Positions 17,164-25,961 of a stretch of 64,000 bases of DNA are shown one piece after another. The notes below the pieces were generated by a model. That model saw only the letters and a program-made list of their open reading frames with translations, made no database searches and was not told the DNA's origin. The number at the start of each line of letters is the position of its first letter. Position 1 is the stretch's first letter. Origin of the DNA: Eutrophocola salsuginis (lineage in GTDB: Bacteria > Pseudomonadota > Gammaproteobacteria > Pseudomonadales > Pseudohongiellaceae). The position numbers and the translations under genes are program-made. Location of the stretch: assembly GCA_038147195.1 (NCBI GenBank), contig JAYQTB010000004.1, positions 1,426,001 to 1,490,000 of the forward strand, in the 5' to 3' direction.

Positions 17164-18633
17164 ATGGGTACCCAGTCCAACGTTATCGGTTCTGATCCGA
17201 GCCAGGGATTTCCCCCAGAAATTCTGGACAAGACCCTGACGCTGTCCAAAAAGGAAGCCATGGCCTCTTCGGCCATGACAGCCACCTGCGACAACTTCAT
17301 CAATGCCTTCGCCATTTTCCTGCGAGCCTCCAGCCTGCAACTGGGCTGGCTGACGGCAATTCCACAGCTGGCCGGTGCCTGCATGCAACTGGTGTCCGTC
17401 TGGCTGGACACCTATTTCAGACGCAAGTCGTTGATCCTGTTCTGCGTCTATGCCCAGACCCTGATACTGACACTGATGACCATTATTGCTTTGTGGCACG
17501 GTGAGGCCGCTATAGGCTGGCTAGTGCTGGTGGTGGTCTTCTACCATGCCCTGACCAATCTGATCCAGCCGCAATGGCGCGCCTGGATAGGCAGTATCGT
17601 GCCGCAGAGGGAACGCGGCGTGTATTTTGCCAGCCGCACCCGACTGACCATGGCGGTCTCACTGATCATCTTCATCGGTGGTGGTGCACTGCTCAGTATT
17701 ACTGATGCCTATTCGCTAGCCTGGCTCGGCTTCTCCCTGCTTTTCAGTGTCGCGGTCGCCGGGCGCCTGCTGTCCGCCCGCCTGCTGGCCGCCATGCATG
17801 ACCCGGATAACCACCCCACACTCCCGGAACCAGATGCCTTCTTCACCACCCTGCGGGAGGTGCGCCATGCCATGTACGATCCCACCTTTCGCAGCTACAG
17901 CCTGTTCGTGGCCGGCATGCAGGGTGCCGTGGCCATCTCAGCGCCCTTTTTCGCGCTGTATATGCTCAACGACCTCGAGTTCACCTACATGCAGTTCAGC
18001 CTGAACAGCATCACGTCCATAGCCACACAGTTCCTGACCCTGTCCATGTGGGGCCGTTTCAGCGACCGCTACGGCAATCGCATTATCATGCTGGGCTGCA
18101 GCGTGGCCCTGCCGGTCGTGCCTATGCTGTGGATGGTAATGCCGAACTTCTATTACCTACTGTTCGTTCAAGTCATTTCCGGTCTGGTCTGGAGCGGCTT
18201 CAACCTAAGTACCGCCAACTACCTTTACGACATCCGGCCGCACCACACCAACTTCGCCACCTATGCCGCGGTGCAGTCGGCTATCTCGGCGCTCTTTGTT
18301 TTCGTTGGTGCCATCGCCGGCGGCCTGCTCGCCAGCGCCGCACCCTTGATTCAAGACGGCCTCAACCTGCCGCTGGCAAGCGCCCTGTTCTTGGTATTTC
18401 TTATTAGTGGCTTGGTGCGTGCCGGCGTACTCATCTGGTTCATCCCTTATGCCGAGGAGCCAAGCATCCGAACACGGCCTCAGCTTTTGAAAATTATATT
18501 TAGGGTGGCCCGTTTCAATACCATCTCCGGCCTTGTGCTGGACTGGCTTACCGTTACACAGAAAGACCCTGAACAACCCTACGAATCATCGCACACAGAC
18601 CATGATGGTCCAGATGCACACAACAGCCCCTGA
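17164..18633 (+). CDS. Major facilitator superfamily transporter
   Basis: 489 residues with about twelve hydrophobic helices and a long hydrophilic N-terminus (about 45 residues) and C-terminal tail. Helix 1 includes TATCDNFINAFAIFLRAS, and the loop between the halves holds the charged ADPDNHP-type stretch. An RFSDRYGNR motif in the second half is the classic MFS loop. It resembles uncharacterised MFS permeases with no assigned substrate. Monocistronic. Confidence 0.85.
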   Translation: MGTQSNVIGSDPSQGFPPEILDKTLTLSKKEAMASSAMTATCDNFINAFAIFLRASSLQLGWLTAIPQLAGACMQLVSVWLDTYFRRKSLILFCVYAQTLILTLMTIIALWHGEAAIGWLVLVVVFYHALTNLIQPQWRAWIGSIVPQRERGVYFASRTRLTMAVSLIIFIGGGALLSITDAYSLAWLGFSLLFSVAVAGRLLSARLLAAMHDPDNHPTLPEPDAFFTTLREVRHAMYDPTFRSYSLFVAGMQGAVAISAPFFALYMLNDLEFTYMQFSLNSITSIATQFLTLSMWGRFSDRYGNRIIMLGCSVALPVVPMLWMVMPNFYYLLFVQVISGLVWSGFNLSTANYLYDIRPHHTNFATYAAVQSAISALFVFVGAIAGGLLASAAPLIQDGLNLPLASALFLVFLISGLVRAGVLIWFIPYAEEPSIRTRPQLLKIIFRVARFNTISGLVLDWLTVTQKDPEQPYESSHTDHDGPDAHNSP

Positions 18634-18640
18634 GATCTTT

Positions 18641-18841
18641 CTAGTTATCAACCTCGGAAAGATCATGCCTTTCAGTTGATCTAGTGCAAGCCTGTTCCAT
18701 TCCTGCATTGTATGAACCCAGACCGATTGCTACTTTGCCACCCGCAATCCTTGGGCTATACATAACCCTGCGACCACTGGCGACCGCAACAAACATGCCC
18801 AAGGCAACCTGCTCGCATTCCATCTCCGGTTTTTCCAGCAC
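18641..18841 (-). CDS. Hypothetical ORF (66 aa), doubtful
   Basis: GTG-initiated frame beginning MLEKPEMECEQVALG. It continues in the same frame as the 52-aa membrane ORF just upstream, beginning two codons after that ORF's stop, so both may be pieces of one decayed gene. No family recognised. Confidence 0.25.
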   Translation of the reverse strand: MLEKPEMECEQVALGMFVAVASGRRVMYSPRIAGGKVAIGLGSYNAGMEQACTRSTERHDLSEVDN

Positions 18842-18847
18842 GCTCCT

Positions 18848-19006
18848 TTACCAGGCATGAACCGTCAGGTACCCAGACACTATCACGAAGCCTGCTAGTA
18901 ACATCGGGATGATAAAGAGTACTTTAGGCAAGTTCTTTATGATGGCACTGCTGCGCCGGCGAATGGCGAACACGTCATCGGGACCGATGATAAAAGAGCT
19001 CGGCAT
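18848..19006 (-). pseudogene. Small membrane-protein ORF or fragment with upstream in-frame stop
   Basis: The ATG at 19006 begins MPSSFIIGPDDVFAIRRRSS and leads to one hydrophobic helix (VLFIIPMLLAGFVIVSGYL), 52 residues in all. The same frame continues upstream past a single TAA at 19031-19033 into another protein-like stretch (INFLPDTQVEFGVLTNPDG). This suggests a longer secreted or membrane-anchored protein broken by a nonsense mutation. The upstream part runs into the terminator at 19109-19137, so the 5' end is missing. No family recognised. Confidence 0.35.
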
Positions 19007-19108
19007 GCCGATCACCTTGTAGTCGGCTGGTTATACACCGTCTGGGTTGGTCAGTACGCCGAATTCGACTTGTGTATCCGGCAGGAAATTGATTCCGTCT
19101 TCGCCATG

Positions 19109-19137
19109 AAAAAAAGGCTGCCCATGGCAGCCTTTTT
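19109..19137. terminator. Bidirectional Rho-independent terminator
   Basis: GGCTGCC / GGCAGCC stem with a three-base loop, flanked by seven A on the left and five T on the right. It ends the minus-strand fmdB-type gene and could also stop plus-strand transcripts. Confidence 0.85.
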
Positions 19138-19151
19138 ATTTCTCATGTTCG

Positions 19152-19406
19152 TCAGTGATGATCTTCGCGCACCTTACGCTCATATTCGGCCTGCGCGACA
19201 TCCTTTTCTTTCTTGATGGCGCCGGCTTTGGCCCTGGCTTTTGCGACTGAGCGTGACCGCGTCTTCGATGTGCTGACGCTAGCCACAGTGAACTGCTTCT
19301 CCAGGTCGCCACTGTCGCATCCAGGACAGTTTGGCGTCTCGTTTAGCTTTACGATTTTCTCGAACAGGCGTCCGCAGGCGCGGCATTTGTATTCATAAAT
19401 AGGCAT
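19152..19406 (-). CDS. FmdB family zinc-ribbon protein
   Basis: 84 residues from the ATG at 19406, which begins the family N-terminus MPIYEYKC; the frame from 19436 adds ten unsupported residues. Two Cys pairs (CRACG and CPGCD) form the zinc ribbon, followed by a basic Ala/Lys-rich tail. FmdB-type proteins are putative regulators or small metal-binding proteins of unknown target. It is divergent from dinB; the two starts are about 60 bases apart. Confidence 0.88.
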   Translation of the reverse strand: MPIYEYKCRACGRLFEKIVKLNETPNCPGCDSGDLEKQFTVASVSTSKTRSRSVAKARAKAGAIKKEKDVAQAEYERKVREDHH

Positions 19407-19464
19407 GGCAAAAGGATACATCAGCCAGTGTGACAAGGATAGCTGCGCGAATTATAGTAGCATC

Positions 19465-20538
19465 ATGCTCAGAAAAATCATTCATTGTGACTGCGATTGC
19501 TTTTTTGCCGCCATCGAAATACGTGATGATCCGGCACTTGCCGGCCTCCCGGTTGCGGTCGGCGGTTCGGAAGATCGCCGCGGTGTTATCGCCACGTGCA
19601 ACTACGAAGCGCGCAAGTATGGCGTGCATTCGGCCATGGCATCGGCAACGGCCAAACGTAAATGCCGCGACCTCATCATCATCCCCGGCAACATGGAAAA
19701 GTACCGTATCGCCTCCGCGCAGATGCACGGGATCTTTAGCGATTACACGTTAAGGATAGAACCCCTGTCACTGGACGAGGCTTTTCTCGATGTTTCCGAA
19801 ACTGAAAATTGTCGTGGAAGCGGCACCCTTATCGCGCAGGAAATCCGGCAGCGGGTGCGTGAGGAAATCGGCATCACCCTGTCCGCCGGTATTGCACCAA
19901 ACAAGTTCCTGGCCAAGATCGCCAGCGACTGGAACAAGCCGGATGGCCAGTACGTCATTACACCAGATATGGTTGATTCATTCGTCGCCAAATTGCCGGT
20001 GCAAAAACTCTACGGCGTCGGCAAGGTCACCGCACGCAAGATGGAATTGCTCGGCATCGAGACCTGCCATGACCTGCAGCAATATGAAAAAACTGCACTG
20101 GTTGACATGTTCGGCAGCTTTGGGGAAACACTGTGGTCACTGTGCCGCGGTATAGACAACCGCGAAGTGCAGACCGAAAGCCGGCGCAAGTCCATCAGCG
20201 TGGAGCATACCTTTCCCGAGGACCTTCCCAGCCTGCAGACCTGTCTGTCCACCCTGCCAGACCTGATGGACGAGTTGTCGGAACGCATCCGGCGCTCCAA
20301 GAAGAAAGTCTCCATAGGCAAGCAGTTCGTGAAGATCAAGTTTAATAATTTCGTCTCCACTACCGTAGAGCAGAATGCCAACACGCTCGACCTGGATGCC
20401 TTCAGGACGCTCTGCCAGACCGGCTTTGAGCGCGGCAACAAACCGGTACGCTTGCTGGGCCTGGGCGTGCGCATGAAGGAAGCCCCGTTGTACACTCAAC
20501 TTGAACTGCAATTTAAGCAACTGGAAGCCAACGCATAA
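19465..20538 (+). CDS. dinB: DNA polymerase IV (Y family)
   Basis: 357 residues from the ATG at 19465, the usual length; upstream in-frame ATG 19405 would add 20 residues not found in the family. Catalytic residues are Asp9 in the opening HCDCDCFFA motif and Asp104-Glu105 in LSLDEAFLDV. The helix-hairpin-helix (LYGVGKVTARKMELLG) and the little-finger domain follow. The protein performs translesion synthesis with a tendency to -1 frameshifts. No LexA operator is evident upstream. It heads an operon with greB, three bases downstream. Confidence 0.95.
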   Translation: MLRKIIHCDCDCFFAAIEIRDDPALAGLPVAVGGSEDRRGVIATCNYEARKYGVHSAMASATAKRKCRDLIIIPGNMEKYRIASAQMHGIFSDYTLRIEPLSLDEAFLDVSETENCRGSGTLIAQEIRQRVREEIGITLSAGIAPNKFLAKIASDWNKPDGQYVITPDMVDSFVAKLPVQKLYGVGKVTARKMELLGIETCHDLQQYEKTALVDMFGSFGETLWSLCRGIDNREVQTESRRKSISVEHTFPEDLPSLQTCLSTLPDLMDELSERIRRSKKKVSIGKQFVKIKFNNFVSTTVEQNANTLDLDAFRTLCQTGFERGNKPVRLLGLGVRMKEAPLYTQLELQFKQLEANA

Positions 20539-20541
20539 GCC

Positions 20542-21054
20542 ATGTCCCGCTACCGCCCGCCGGCCAAACCCATGTCCGCCTATATCACACCCGAGGGGGA
20601 AGCCGCCCTGAAGGCGGAGCTGCACCAGTTATGGAAAGTGGAACGTCCGCAAGTCACCCAGCAAGTCTCCGATGCCGCGGCGCTCGGCGACCGTTCGGAA
20701 AATGCCGAGTACATCTACGGTAAGAAGCGGCTGCGTGAGATTGACCGCCGCGTGCGTTACCTGCGCAAGCGCTTGGATGTGCTGAACGTGGTCAGCCAAC
20801 TGCCGTCCGATACAAACAAGGTCTTTTTCGGCGCCTGGGTGGAGCTTTATCGCTCCGACGGCGCCACCTTGAAATACCGCCTGGTAGGACCCGATGAAAT
20901 AGACCCCGGCAAGAACTACATCAGTATCGATTCCATCCTCGGTCGCGCGCTGTTGGGCAAAAACCTGGACGACGAAGTCAACGTGCAGACACCCTCTGGA
21001 ATGCACCACTATGAAATAACCGGTGTGAGCTACGTCGCACAGGAAGCGCCCTGA
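20542..21054 (+). CDS. greB: Transcription elongation factor GreB
   Basis: 170 residues. The N-terminal coiled coil (about residues 15-80) carries the acidic tip residues in ALGDRSENAEYIYGKK, which reach into the RNA polymerase secondary channel and trigger cleavage of backtracked transcripts. The C-terminal FKBP-like domain (LVGPDEIDPGKNYISIDSILGRALLGK) is complete. The length and the YIYGKKRLREID stretch favour GreB over GreA. It lies between dinB and the AraC-type gene, overlapping the latter by one base (TGATG). Confidence 0.93.
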   Translation: MSRYRPPAKPMSAYITPEGEAALKAELHQLWKVERPQVTQQVSDAAALGDRSENAEYIYGKKRLREIDRRVRYLRKRLDVLNVVSQLPSDTNKVFFGAWVELYRSDGATLKYRLVGPDEIDPGKNYISIDSILGRALLGKNLDDEVNVQTPSGMHHYEITGVSYVAQEAP

Positions 21055-22043
21055 TGCTGAATGTCACTATTGTCGGCTACCGGAAGGTGCTGGGCACCAG
21101 CATCACCATTCCCATCGAGATGCTCAACGCGGCTGATTTGATCAACCGCATCGAGGGCCACAGCAAGGGCAAGCTCGCTATGCAACTGGTCAGTATGGAT
21201 GGCGGTAATATCTCGCTCAATGCCGGACTGGAACTAGTATGTAAACACAGCCTCTCGGATCTCGATAAAACCGATATGGTCATCCTGCCAGCTCTCTGGG
21301 GCAACCCGCTAGGCGTGGTGCGCCAGACCCGCGCCCTGACCGATTGGTTCCGTAAACTTGCCGGCAGCGACACCATCATCTGTGCCGTGGGCACCGGTAG
21401 TTACTACCTGGCTGAGGCCGGCCTGCTGAACAACAAGGTGGCCACGACACACTGGTACTACTTCGACCAGTTCGCCGCCACTTACCCAGACGTACTACTC
21501 CAACGTGACCGCTTCATCACCAAGGCCGGCAACATCTACTGCGCGGGCAGTGTGAACTCAGTGCGTGACGTCATGCTGCATTTCATCGAGGAATATTTTT
21601 CCCAGCACGTGGCTGACCAGGTGTCGCGTCATTTCACCCATGAAATCAAGCGCTCCTATACCTCGAGCTTCCTGAAAAACTCGCCGCAGAACTATCACGA
21701 CGACGAGAACATCATCGAGATCCAGGAATGGATGCACAATTGTTACAACGACGAAATCACCCTTGATATCCTGGCGAAAAAATTCGATATCAGCGTGCGC
21801 TCGCTGAACCGGCGCTTCAAGCACGCCACAGGCAAGTCGCCCATACAATACCTGCAGCAGATTCGCATGGAAAACGCCTGCGAGCTGCTGAAGACCTCGA
21901 ATCTGAGCATCTCCGAGGTGGCCTACAATGTGGGTTATCCGGATAACAGCTACTTTTCCGCGCAGTTCCGCAAGGCGATGTCCGTCACACCGAAGGAGTA
22001 CCGCAACCTGGTCCGCAAGAAAATGTTTCGTGTGAATACCTAA
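21054..22043 (+). CDS. GlxA-type transcriptional regulator (DJ-1/PfpI + AraC)
   Basis: 329 residues. Residues 1-180 form a DJ-1/PfpI-like sensing domain. In GlxA regulators this domain lacks protease activity; here the nucleophile region reads IICAVGTGSYYLAEAG. Residues 225-325 hold two helix-turn-helix units of the AraC family (LDILAKKFDISVRSLNRRF and ISEVAYNVGYPDNSYFSAQFRK). The ligand and target genes are unknown. Cotranscribed with dinB and greB. Confidence 0.9.
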   Translation: MLNVTIVGYRKVLGTSITIPIEMLNAADLINRIEGHSKGKLAMQLVSMDGGNISLNAGLELVCKHSLSDLDKTDMVILPALWGNPLGVVRQTRALTDWFRKLAGSDTIICAVGTGSYYLAEAGLLNNKVATTHWYYFDQFAATYPDVLLQRDRFITKAGNIYCAGSVNSVRDVMLHFIEEYFSQHVADQVSRHFTHEIKRSYTSSFLKNSPQNYHDDENIIEIQEWMHNCYNDEITLDILAKKFDISVRSLNRRFKHATGKSPIQYLQQIRMENACELLKTSNLSISEVAYNVGYPDNSYFSAQFRKAMSVTPKEYRNLVRKKMFRVNT

Positions 22044-22056
22044 AATTTACAAGCAT

Positions 22057-22086
22057 AAAAAACACGGGCCTGGGCCCGTGTTTTTG
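22057..22086. terminator. Bidirectional Rho-independent terminator
   Basis: CACGGGCC / GGCCCGTG stem flanked by six A and five T, placed between the convergent AraC-type and HPF genes. Confidence 0.9.
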
Positions 22087-22119
22087 TTCTTGCGTGTTTT
22101 ATTTGTTTTGAAAAGACAG

Positions 22120-22542
22120 CTATTGATTGGCTGCCTTGCTACTTTTGAATTCCTCGACGCTGATAGTCTCGTTAAGGACTTCGGCGTTGTCCATCAGCTT
22201 GCCATTGTGCCGGCTCTGACTGCGCTGTTTCTCGGCGAGTTCCTTGATACGCCTTTCCACGGCATCAAAGGTATCGCGAATGGCGATATAAATGTCTTCA
22301 TGGGAATGTTTGTCATGTTGGTCGTGGTTGACGACGACGTCATGATTCGGAATAAAGGCCTCGACACCTACGTGGTATACCTTGCCTTTGTGATGATTAT
22401 TGTGGGGTGATTCTAACGTTACCCTGAGACTCTGGATCTGGTCGCTGTATCTGGCCAGCTTTTCTGCTCTTTTATGGACAGCCTCCTCAACGGCTTCTGA
22501 ATGGTCAATACCTCTGAATAAAACCTGTGTATCACTAATCAT
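22120..22542 (-). CDS. Ribosome hibernation promoting factor (HPF/RaiA family)
   Basis: 140 residues. The N-terminal 100 match the ribosome-associated inhibitor fold (VLFRGIDHSEAVEEAVHKRAEKL, then EDIYIAIRDTFDAVERRIKE). A 35-residue hydrophilic tail follows that differs from the dimerising domain of long HPF. It would bind the 30S decoding centre in stationary phase. There is an unusually His/Asp-rich loop in the middle (VNHDQHDKHSHED). The start has a good AAAGGAGGCGC ribosome site. Confidence 0.88.
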   Translation of the reverse strand: MISDTQVLFRGIDHSEAVEEAVHKRAEKLARYSDQIQSLRVTLESPHNNHHKGKVYHVGVEAFIPNHDVVVNHDQHDKHSHEDIYIAIRDTFDAVERRIKELAEKQRSQSRHNGKLMDNAEVLNETISVEEFKSSKAANQ

Positions 22543-22850
22543 ACATGCGCCTCCTTTAAACGCTTTACTTACGCAGCATCTTCATTTCTTCCGTGAAATA
22601 TTGTTGGCTGCCTTTGAAATACTACTCCCAAGGAGGGCCCTGTCAACGAATTTAGGGGCATAAAACAGACGGATAGACGGGGGTCAAAAGTGCTTGAGTT
22701 CACCCTATCTGCATGATTGAATTGGAGAAATTTAGTGATGAAAAACGTTCTTTTTCACAGTCGAAAAACTCCTTATTTATTCCTCGATTCTACCCAATCA
22801 GCAATGACGGATGACGAGTCTTGGACTTGCTTCCGACTGACTCTAACCTT

Positions 22851-23411
22851 TTATTCGCTTTTTCCTTTTTCCCTTTTTCCTGGCCTGTACATCCAGTGCC
22901 ACGGCTCGTAACTCATGCCCTTGGCATTGCACTTCGGAAAGCTCAGCGTGAAACCGAAGTCCTCTGCATGATTACACAGCCAGAGAAAGGCAGGACTGTT
23001 TTCGAATTCTTCTTCCAGAGGTTTATATCCTGGTGACGTGACATCCAGTGCACACCCACTGTGGTGTTCACTGTAGCCTGGCGCAGCATTCACTTTCAGG
23101 ATTGCCTCAATGTCCTCTCCCCTGTCGAGCTTTTTCCAAAGCAGCTCTTTCTGGTATTCGGCACTGCGATAAGCCGACACGATCTGCAGGGTTATCCCGT
23201 CTGCCAGGGCCTGCGCCTGCATCGTCCGCCAGGCACTATAGGCCTCCTCTGCCAGGAGCGGTTGCCGGCCGAAGACATCAGATTCGGTTTCCACCAGAGA
23301 TTCACACTCCGGCTGAAAATCCAGCTTGCAGGTCGCTGCATAGGAATCCGGTATGCCCAGTTCCTCATGCATTGCCTGTATGGCTTCATCGTGTGGCGGA
23401 TATCTTGTCAT
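22851..23411 (-). CDS. M15 family D-alanyl-D-alanine carboxypeptidase (VanY-like)
   Basis: 186 residues with the M15B zinc-peptidase motifs: SAYRSAEYQ, then SEHHSGCALDV (His and Asp zinc ligands), and EPWHWMY at the C-terminus (catalytic Glu and third ligand His). It trims D-Ala from peptidoglycan stem peptides. No export signal is visible at the annotated start, so it may act cytoplasmically or the true start may differ. The C-terminal few codons lie in a T-rich tract. The 308-base gap upstream to the HPF gene (22543-22850) shows no convincing gene. Confidence 0.85.
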   Translation of the reverse strand: MTRYPPHDEAIQAMHEELGIPDSYAATCKLDFQPECESLVETESDVFGRQPLLAEEAYSAWRTMQAQALADGITLQIVSAYRSAEYQKELLWKKLDRGEDIEAILKVNAAPGYSEHHSGCALDVTSPGYKPLEEEFENSPAFLWLCNHAEDFGFTLSFPKCNAKGMSYEPWHWMYRPGKREKGKSE

Positions 23412-23507
23412 GGGGTGCTTTCGGGTCCGCTCTGTTACAGGGGTATCGACCTTGCCGGACTGCCCGCAGTGTATGCAAGTACGCGTCCTGAGTCACATTT
23501 TTTCAAG

Positions 23508-23562
23508 TTGGCCATCCTTTTGGCCAGATTTTTATAAAATATGTCTATAATTCAAATATAAT
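23508..23562 (+). promoter_or_regulatory. Promoter region of the beta-ketoacyl synthase gene
   Basis: Two TATAAT boxes (23546-23551 and 23557-23562) lie 11 bases apart. Upstream are two TTGGCCA direct repeats 12 bases apart (23508-23514, 23520-23526), a candidate operator. No strong -35 is spaced correctly, which suggests activator dependence. Confidence 0.4.
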
Positions 23563-23579
23563 ACTCACGGCAAGCCTAT

Positions 23580-23630
23580 ATGATGCCGAAATCTACTCGT
23601 CAACGCGTTGATTTCAAGGAAAAAATCTAA
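23580..23630 (+). CDS. Possible 16-codon leader ORF upstream of the ketoacyl synthase
   Basis: MMPKSTRQRVDFKEKI, ending two bases before the GTG start of the synthase gene. It lies downstream of the predicted promoter. Its composition is plausible but it is very short. It may couple translation to the weak GTG start. No family. Confidence 0.3.
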   Translation: MMPKSTRQRVDFKEKI

Positions 23631-23632
23631 AA

Positions 23633-25540
23633 GTGGCGAACCTTCCAGTCATAACCGCCATGGGCGGCGTCAGTCCCGCCGGCCGCAGCGCCTTTCACTA
23701 CGGCTACCGGCGGTTGGTCCACGACAAATTACCTGCTGAAACCGCGCGCGAAACACTTCTCAACTTGGCTGTCCTGACCGGTCGCATCTTCTATAACGGT
23801 ACTCACTGGGAAGACGCCGGTGAACAGAACATCGATCTCGAGAGCTGGCTGTCTGATCATGGCCAGTCCCTGCTGGATGGGACACTGATACGCCAGATGG
23901 AATCAAACATCTACGATCCTTCGGCACAGCGTCATCACAGCCGCTCCCGAATAAACCCCGTCGAAGGCAGCGAACATTTCGAATTCACCCTGAATAAACG
24001 CCACCTGCCCGACCACATTCCAGGCAACTGGCAATTAACCGAAATGGGTGACCGGATGGTGCATGTTTCCGTGGTAGGGGAAATGGATGTCCTGCTGGAG
24101 GATTATCATGCGAGCCCGGTGAATTATGCCGGCCAGCTACCCAGAGGCTTTGAGCCAAGCACACTATACGCCTCACGTAACCATCCGCGTGGGCTGCAAA
24201 TGGCCGTTTACGGTATTTCCGATGCCCTGTTCTCGCTCGGTCTGGACTGGGAGATCATCCGCAACCGGGTAGCGCCGGACCAAGTCGGCATCTACGCCTG
24301 CAGCAGCATGAGTCAGCTCGATTACAACGGCAACGGGGGTATGCTCCAGGCGCGACTCCTTGGCAAGAAGGTAACCTCCAAGCAATTACCCCTCGGCTTC
24401 GCCGATATGCCGGCCAACTTCATCAACGCCTATGTGCTGGGAAATGTCGGCAGCACCGGCACCAGCCTGGGTGCCTGCGCTACTTTCCAGTACAACCTAG
24501 CCCAGGCGGCCCGTGACATCCAGAACGGCACCCACCGCGTCGTCATCGTCGGCGGCAGCGAGGCCCCGATCCTGCCGGAAATCATCGAGGCGTTTTCCGC
24601 CATGGGTGCGATCGCCAGTGACAACACCCTGCAGGCGCTGGATGGCGGCGATGCGCCGGATTACCGTCGCGCCTGCCGACCGTTCGGCAACAACATCGGT
24701 TTCACCCTGGGCGAATCCTGCCAGTTCTTCATTCTCATGGACGATGCCCTGGCGCTGGAACTCGGCGCTCCCGTGCTCGGTTCCGTCAATGATGTCTTCG
24801 TCAACGCCGACGGTTTCAAGAAATCCATCTCGAGTCCCGGTGTCGGCAACTATCTGACCTTTGCCAGGGCCGCTGCGGCCACCCGCGCCGTGCTCGGTGA
24901 AGACAGCCTGCGCAACCGGACCTTTATCCAGGCCCACGGCACCGGCACGCCGCAGAACCGCGTCACCGAGTCCGCCATCCTGGAAGAACTGGCCGGGTAT
25001 TTCGGTGTCAGCAACTGGAAGGTATCCGCCATCAAATCCTATCTCGGCCATTCGCTGGGTGTCGCCGGTGCGGACCAGCTCGCCACCAGCCTTGGCATCT
25101 GGCAATTCGGCATCCTGCCCGGCATCCTCACCACGACCGCGATTGCCGACGACGTGCACAGAAAGGGCCTGGAATACCTGCTCGCCCACCAGGAAATCGA
25201 TCCCGCTGCGCTCGACAGTATCCTGCTAAATTCCAAAGGCTTTGGTGGCAACAACGCGACCGCCGCCATCATGTCACCGGCAATTACTCAGGACATGATG
25301 GGCAAGCGGCATGGGAAAAAGGCGTTCAGCGCCTGGCAGAAAGCCAACGAACCTGTGGAACAGGCGGCACGAGCCTACGAAGAGCAAACCAACCGGCAAC
25401 CGATCAGGCCGGTCTACCACTTCGACCATGACGTCCGTGGCGGTGAAGACTTGACGTTCACGAAAGATGGCATGCAGCTGCGTGGTTATGGGCAGCCCAT
25501 CAATCTCGACCTGCCCAACAAGTATTCCGATATGTGCTGA
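23633..25540 (+). CDS. Beta-ketoacyl-ACP synthase family protein, long form
   Basis: 635 residues, clearly longer than FabB/FabF (about 410), with roughly 180 extra N-terminal residues. The condensing-enzyme triad is intact: Cys282 in GTSLGACATF, His435 in AHGTGTPQN and His473 in SYLGHSLGVAGAD, with Lys468 beforehand. It should perform decarboxylative Claisen condensation on an acyl-thioester. It starts with GTG, preceded by a weak AAGGA. No ACP, malonyl transferase or ketoreductase gene is near, so its pathway is unknown. Confidence 0.88.
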   Translation: MANLPVITAMGGVSPAGRSAFHYGYRRLVHDKLPAETARETLLNLAVLTGRIFYNGTHWEDAGEQNIDLESWLSDHGQSLLDGTLIRQMESNIYDPSAQRHHSRSRINPVEGSEHFEFTLNKRHLPDHIPGNWQLTEMGDRMVHVSVVGEMDVLLEDYHASPVNYAGQLPRGFEPSTLYASRNHPRGLQMAVYGISDALFSLGLDWEIIRNRVAPDQVGIYACSSMSQLDYNGNGGMLQARLLGKKVTSKQLPLGFADMPANFINAYVLGNVGSTGTSLGACATFQYNLAQAARDIQNGTHRVVIVGGSEAPILPEIIEAFSAMGAIASDNTLQALDGGDAPDYRRACRPFGNNIGFTLGESCQFFILMDDALALELGAPVLGSVNDVFVNADGFKKSISSPGVGNYLTFARAAAATRAVLGEDSLRNRTFIQAHGTGTPQNRVTESAILEELAGYFGVSNWKVSAIKSYLGHSLGVAGADQLATSLGIWQFGILPGILTTTAIADDVHRKGLEYLLAHQEIDPAALDSILLNSKGFGGNNATAAIMSPAITQDMMGKRHGKKAFSAWQKANEPVEQAARAYEEQTNRQPIRPVYHFDHDVRGGEDLTFTKDGMQLRGYGQPINLDLPNKYSDMC

Positions 25541-25550
25541 TGCTGGCTGA

Positions 25551-25844
25551 TTAATCCAGCATGCCGCCGTCGATAACCGGCATACGCCACCAGTTGATAT
25601 CGCGGCCAACATTCTCCACCAGTCCCGAAAGGACTGTCACAACCACTTCTTCCTCGAGCATGACCTCCACCTGCAGGCGCTTGCGCCGGCCACTGACCTG
25701 TTCAGCCACGGACAGATTCTGGTGTTGGCCATGGCCGCGCACGGGATAGGAAGTAAATCCGCTGATGCAGGGCAGCGACAACAAGTAATCGACAAGGTCT
25801 TCTTCCAGTTCAGGACGCGTATTGAGGATCAACAGGTTCTGCAT
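25551..25844 (-). CDS. DUF3240 family protein
   Basis: 97 residues beginning MQNLLILNTRPELEEDLVDYLL, with SGFTSYPVRGHGQHQNLS and a ferredoxin-like (P-II-like) alternation of strands and helices. DUF3240 proteins are encoded next to heavy-metal RND pumps of the CusA/CzcA type and are thought to bind metal or regulate the pump. Here it follows, three bases downstream, the surviving C-terminal piece of such a pump, so it seems an orphaned companion. Confidence 0.85.
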   Translation of the reverse strand: MQNLLILNTRPELEEDLVDYLLSLPCISGFTSYPVRGHGQHQNLSVAEQVSGRRKRLQVEVMLEEEVVVTVLSGLVENVGRDINWWRMPVIDGGMLD

Positions 25845-25847
25845 GTA

Positions 25848-25961
25848 TCAGGCGCTCGCGGTTGCCGGGTCCGCATGGAAGCGGCGATAAATAATGGGAA
25901 GCAGGAACAGAGTCAGCAGGGTCGAGCTGACAACGGTGGCAGTCGACTCAGAACTCGTATT
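25848..25961 (-). pseudogene. C-terminal remnant of a CusA/CzcA-type heavy-metal RND pump
   Basis: The last 30 or so codons of an RND efflux pump survive out of frame after the outer-membrane protein gene. The reading STATVVSSTLLTLFLLPIIY followed by RRF is the typical final transmembrane segment and exit of CzcA/CusA. No start or upstream part exists: the frame is closed by a stop at 25962-25964. This looks like a deletion that joined the end of the pump gene to the outer-membrane protein gene while sparing the downstream DUF3240 gene. Confidence 0.75.
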
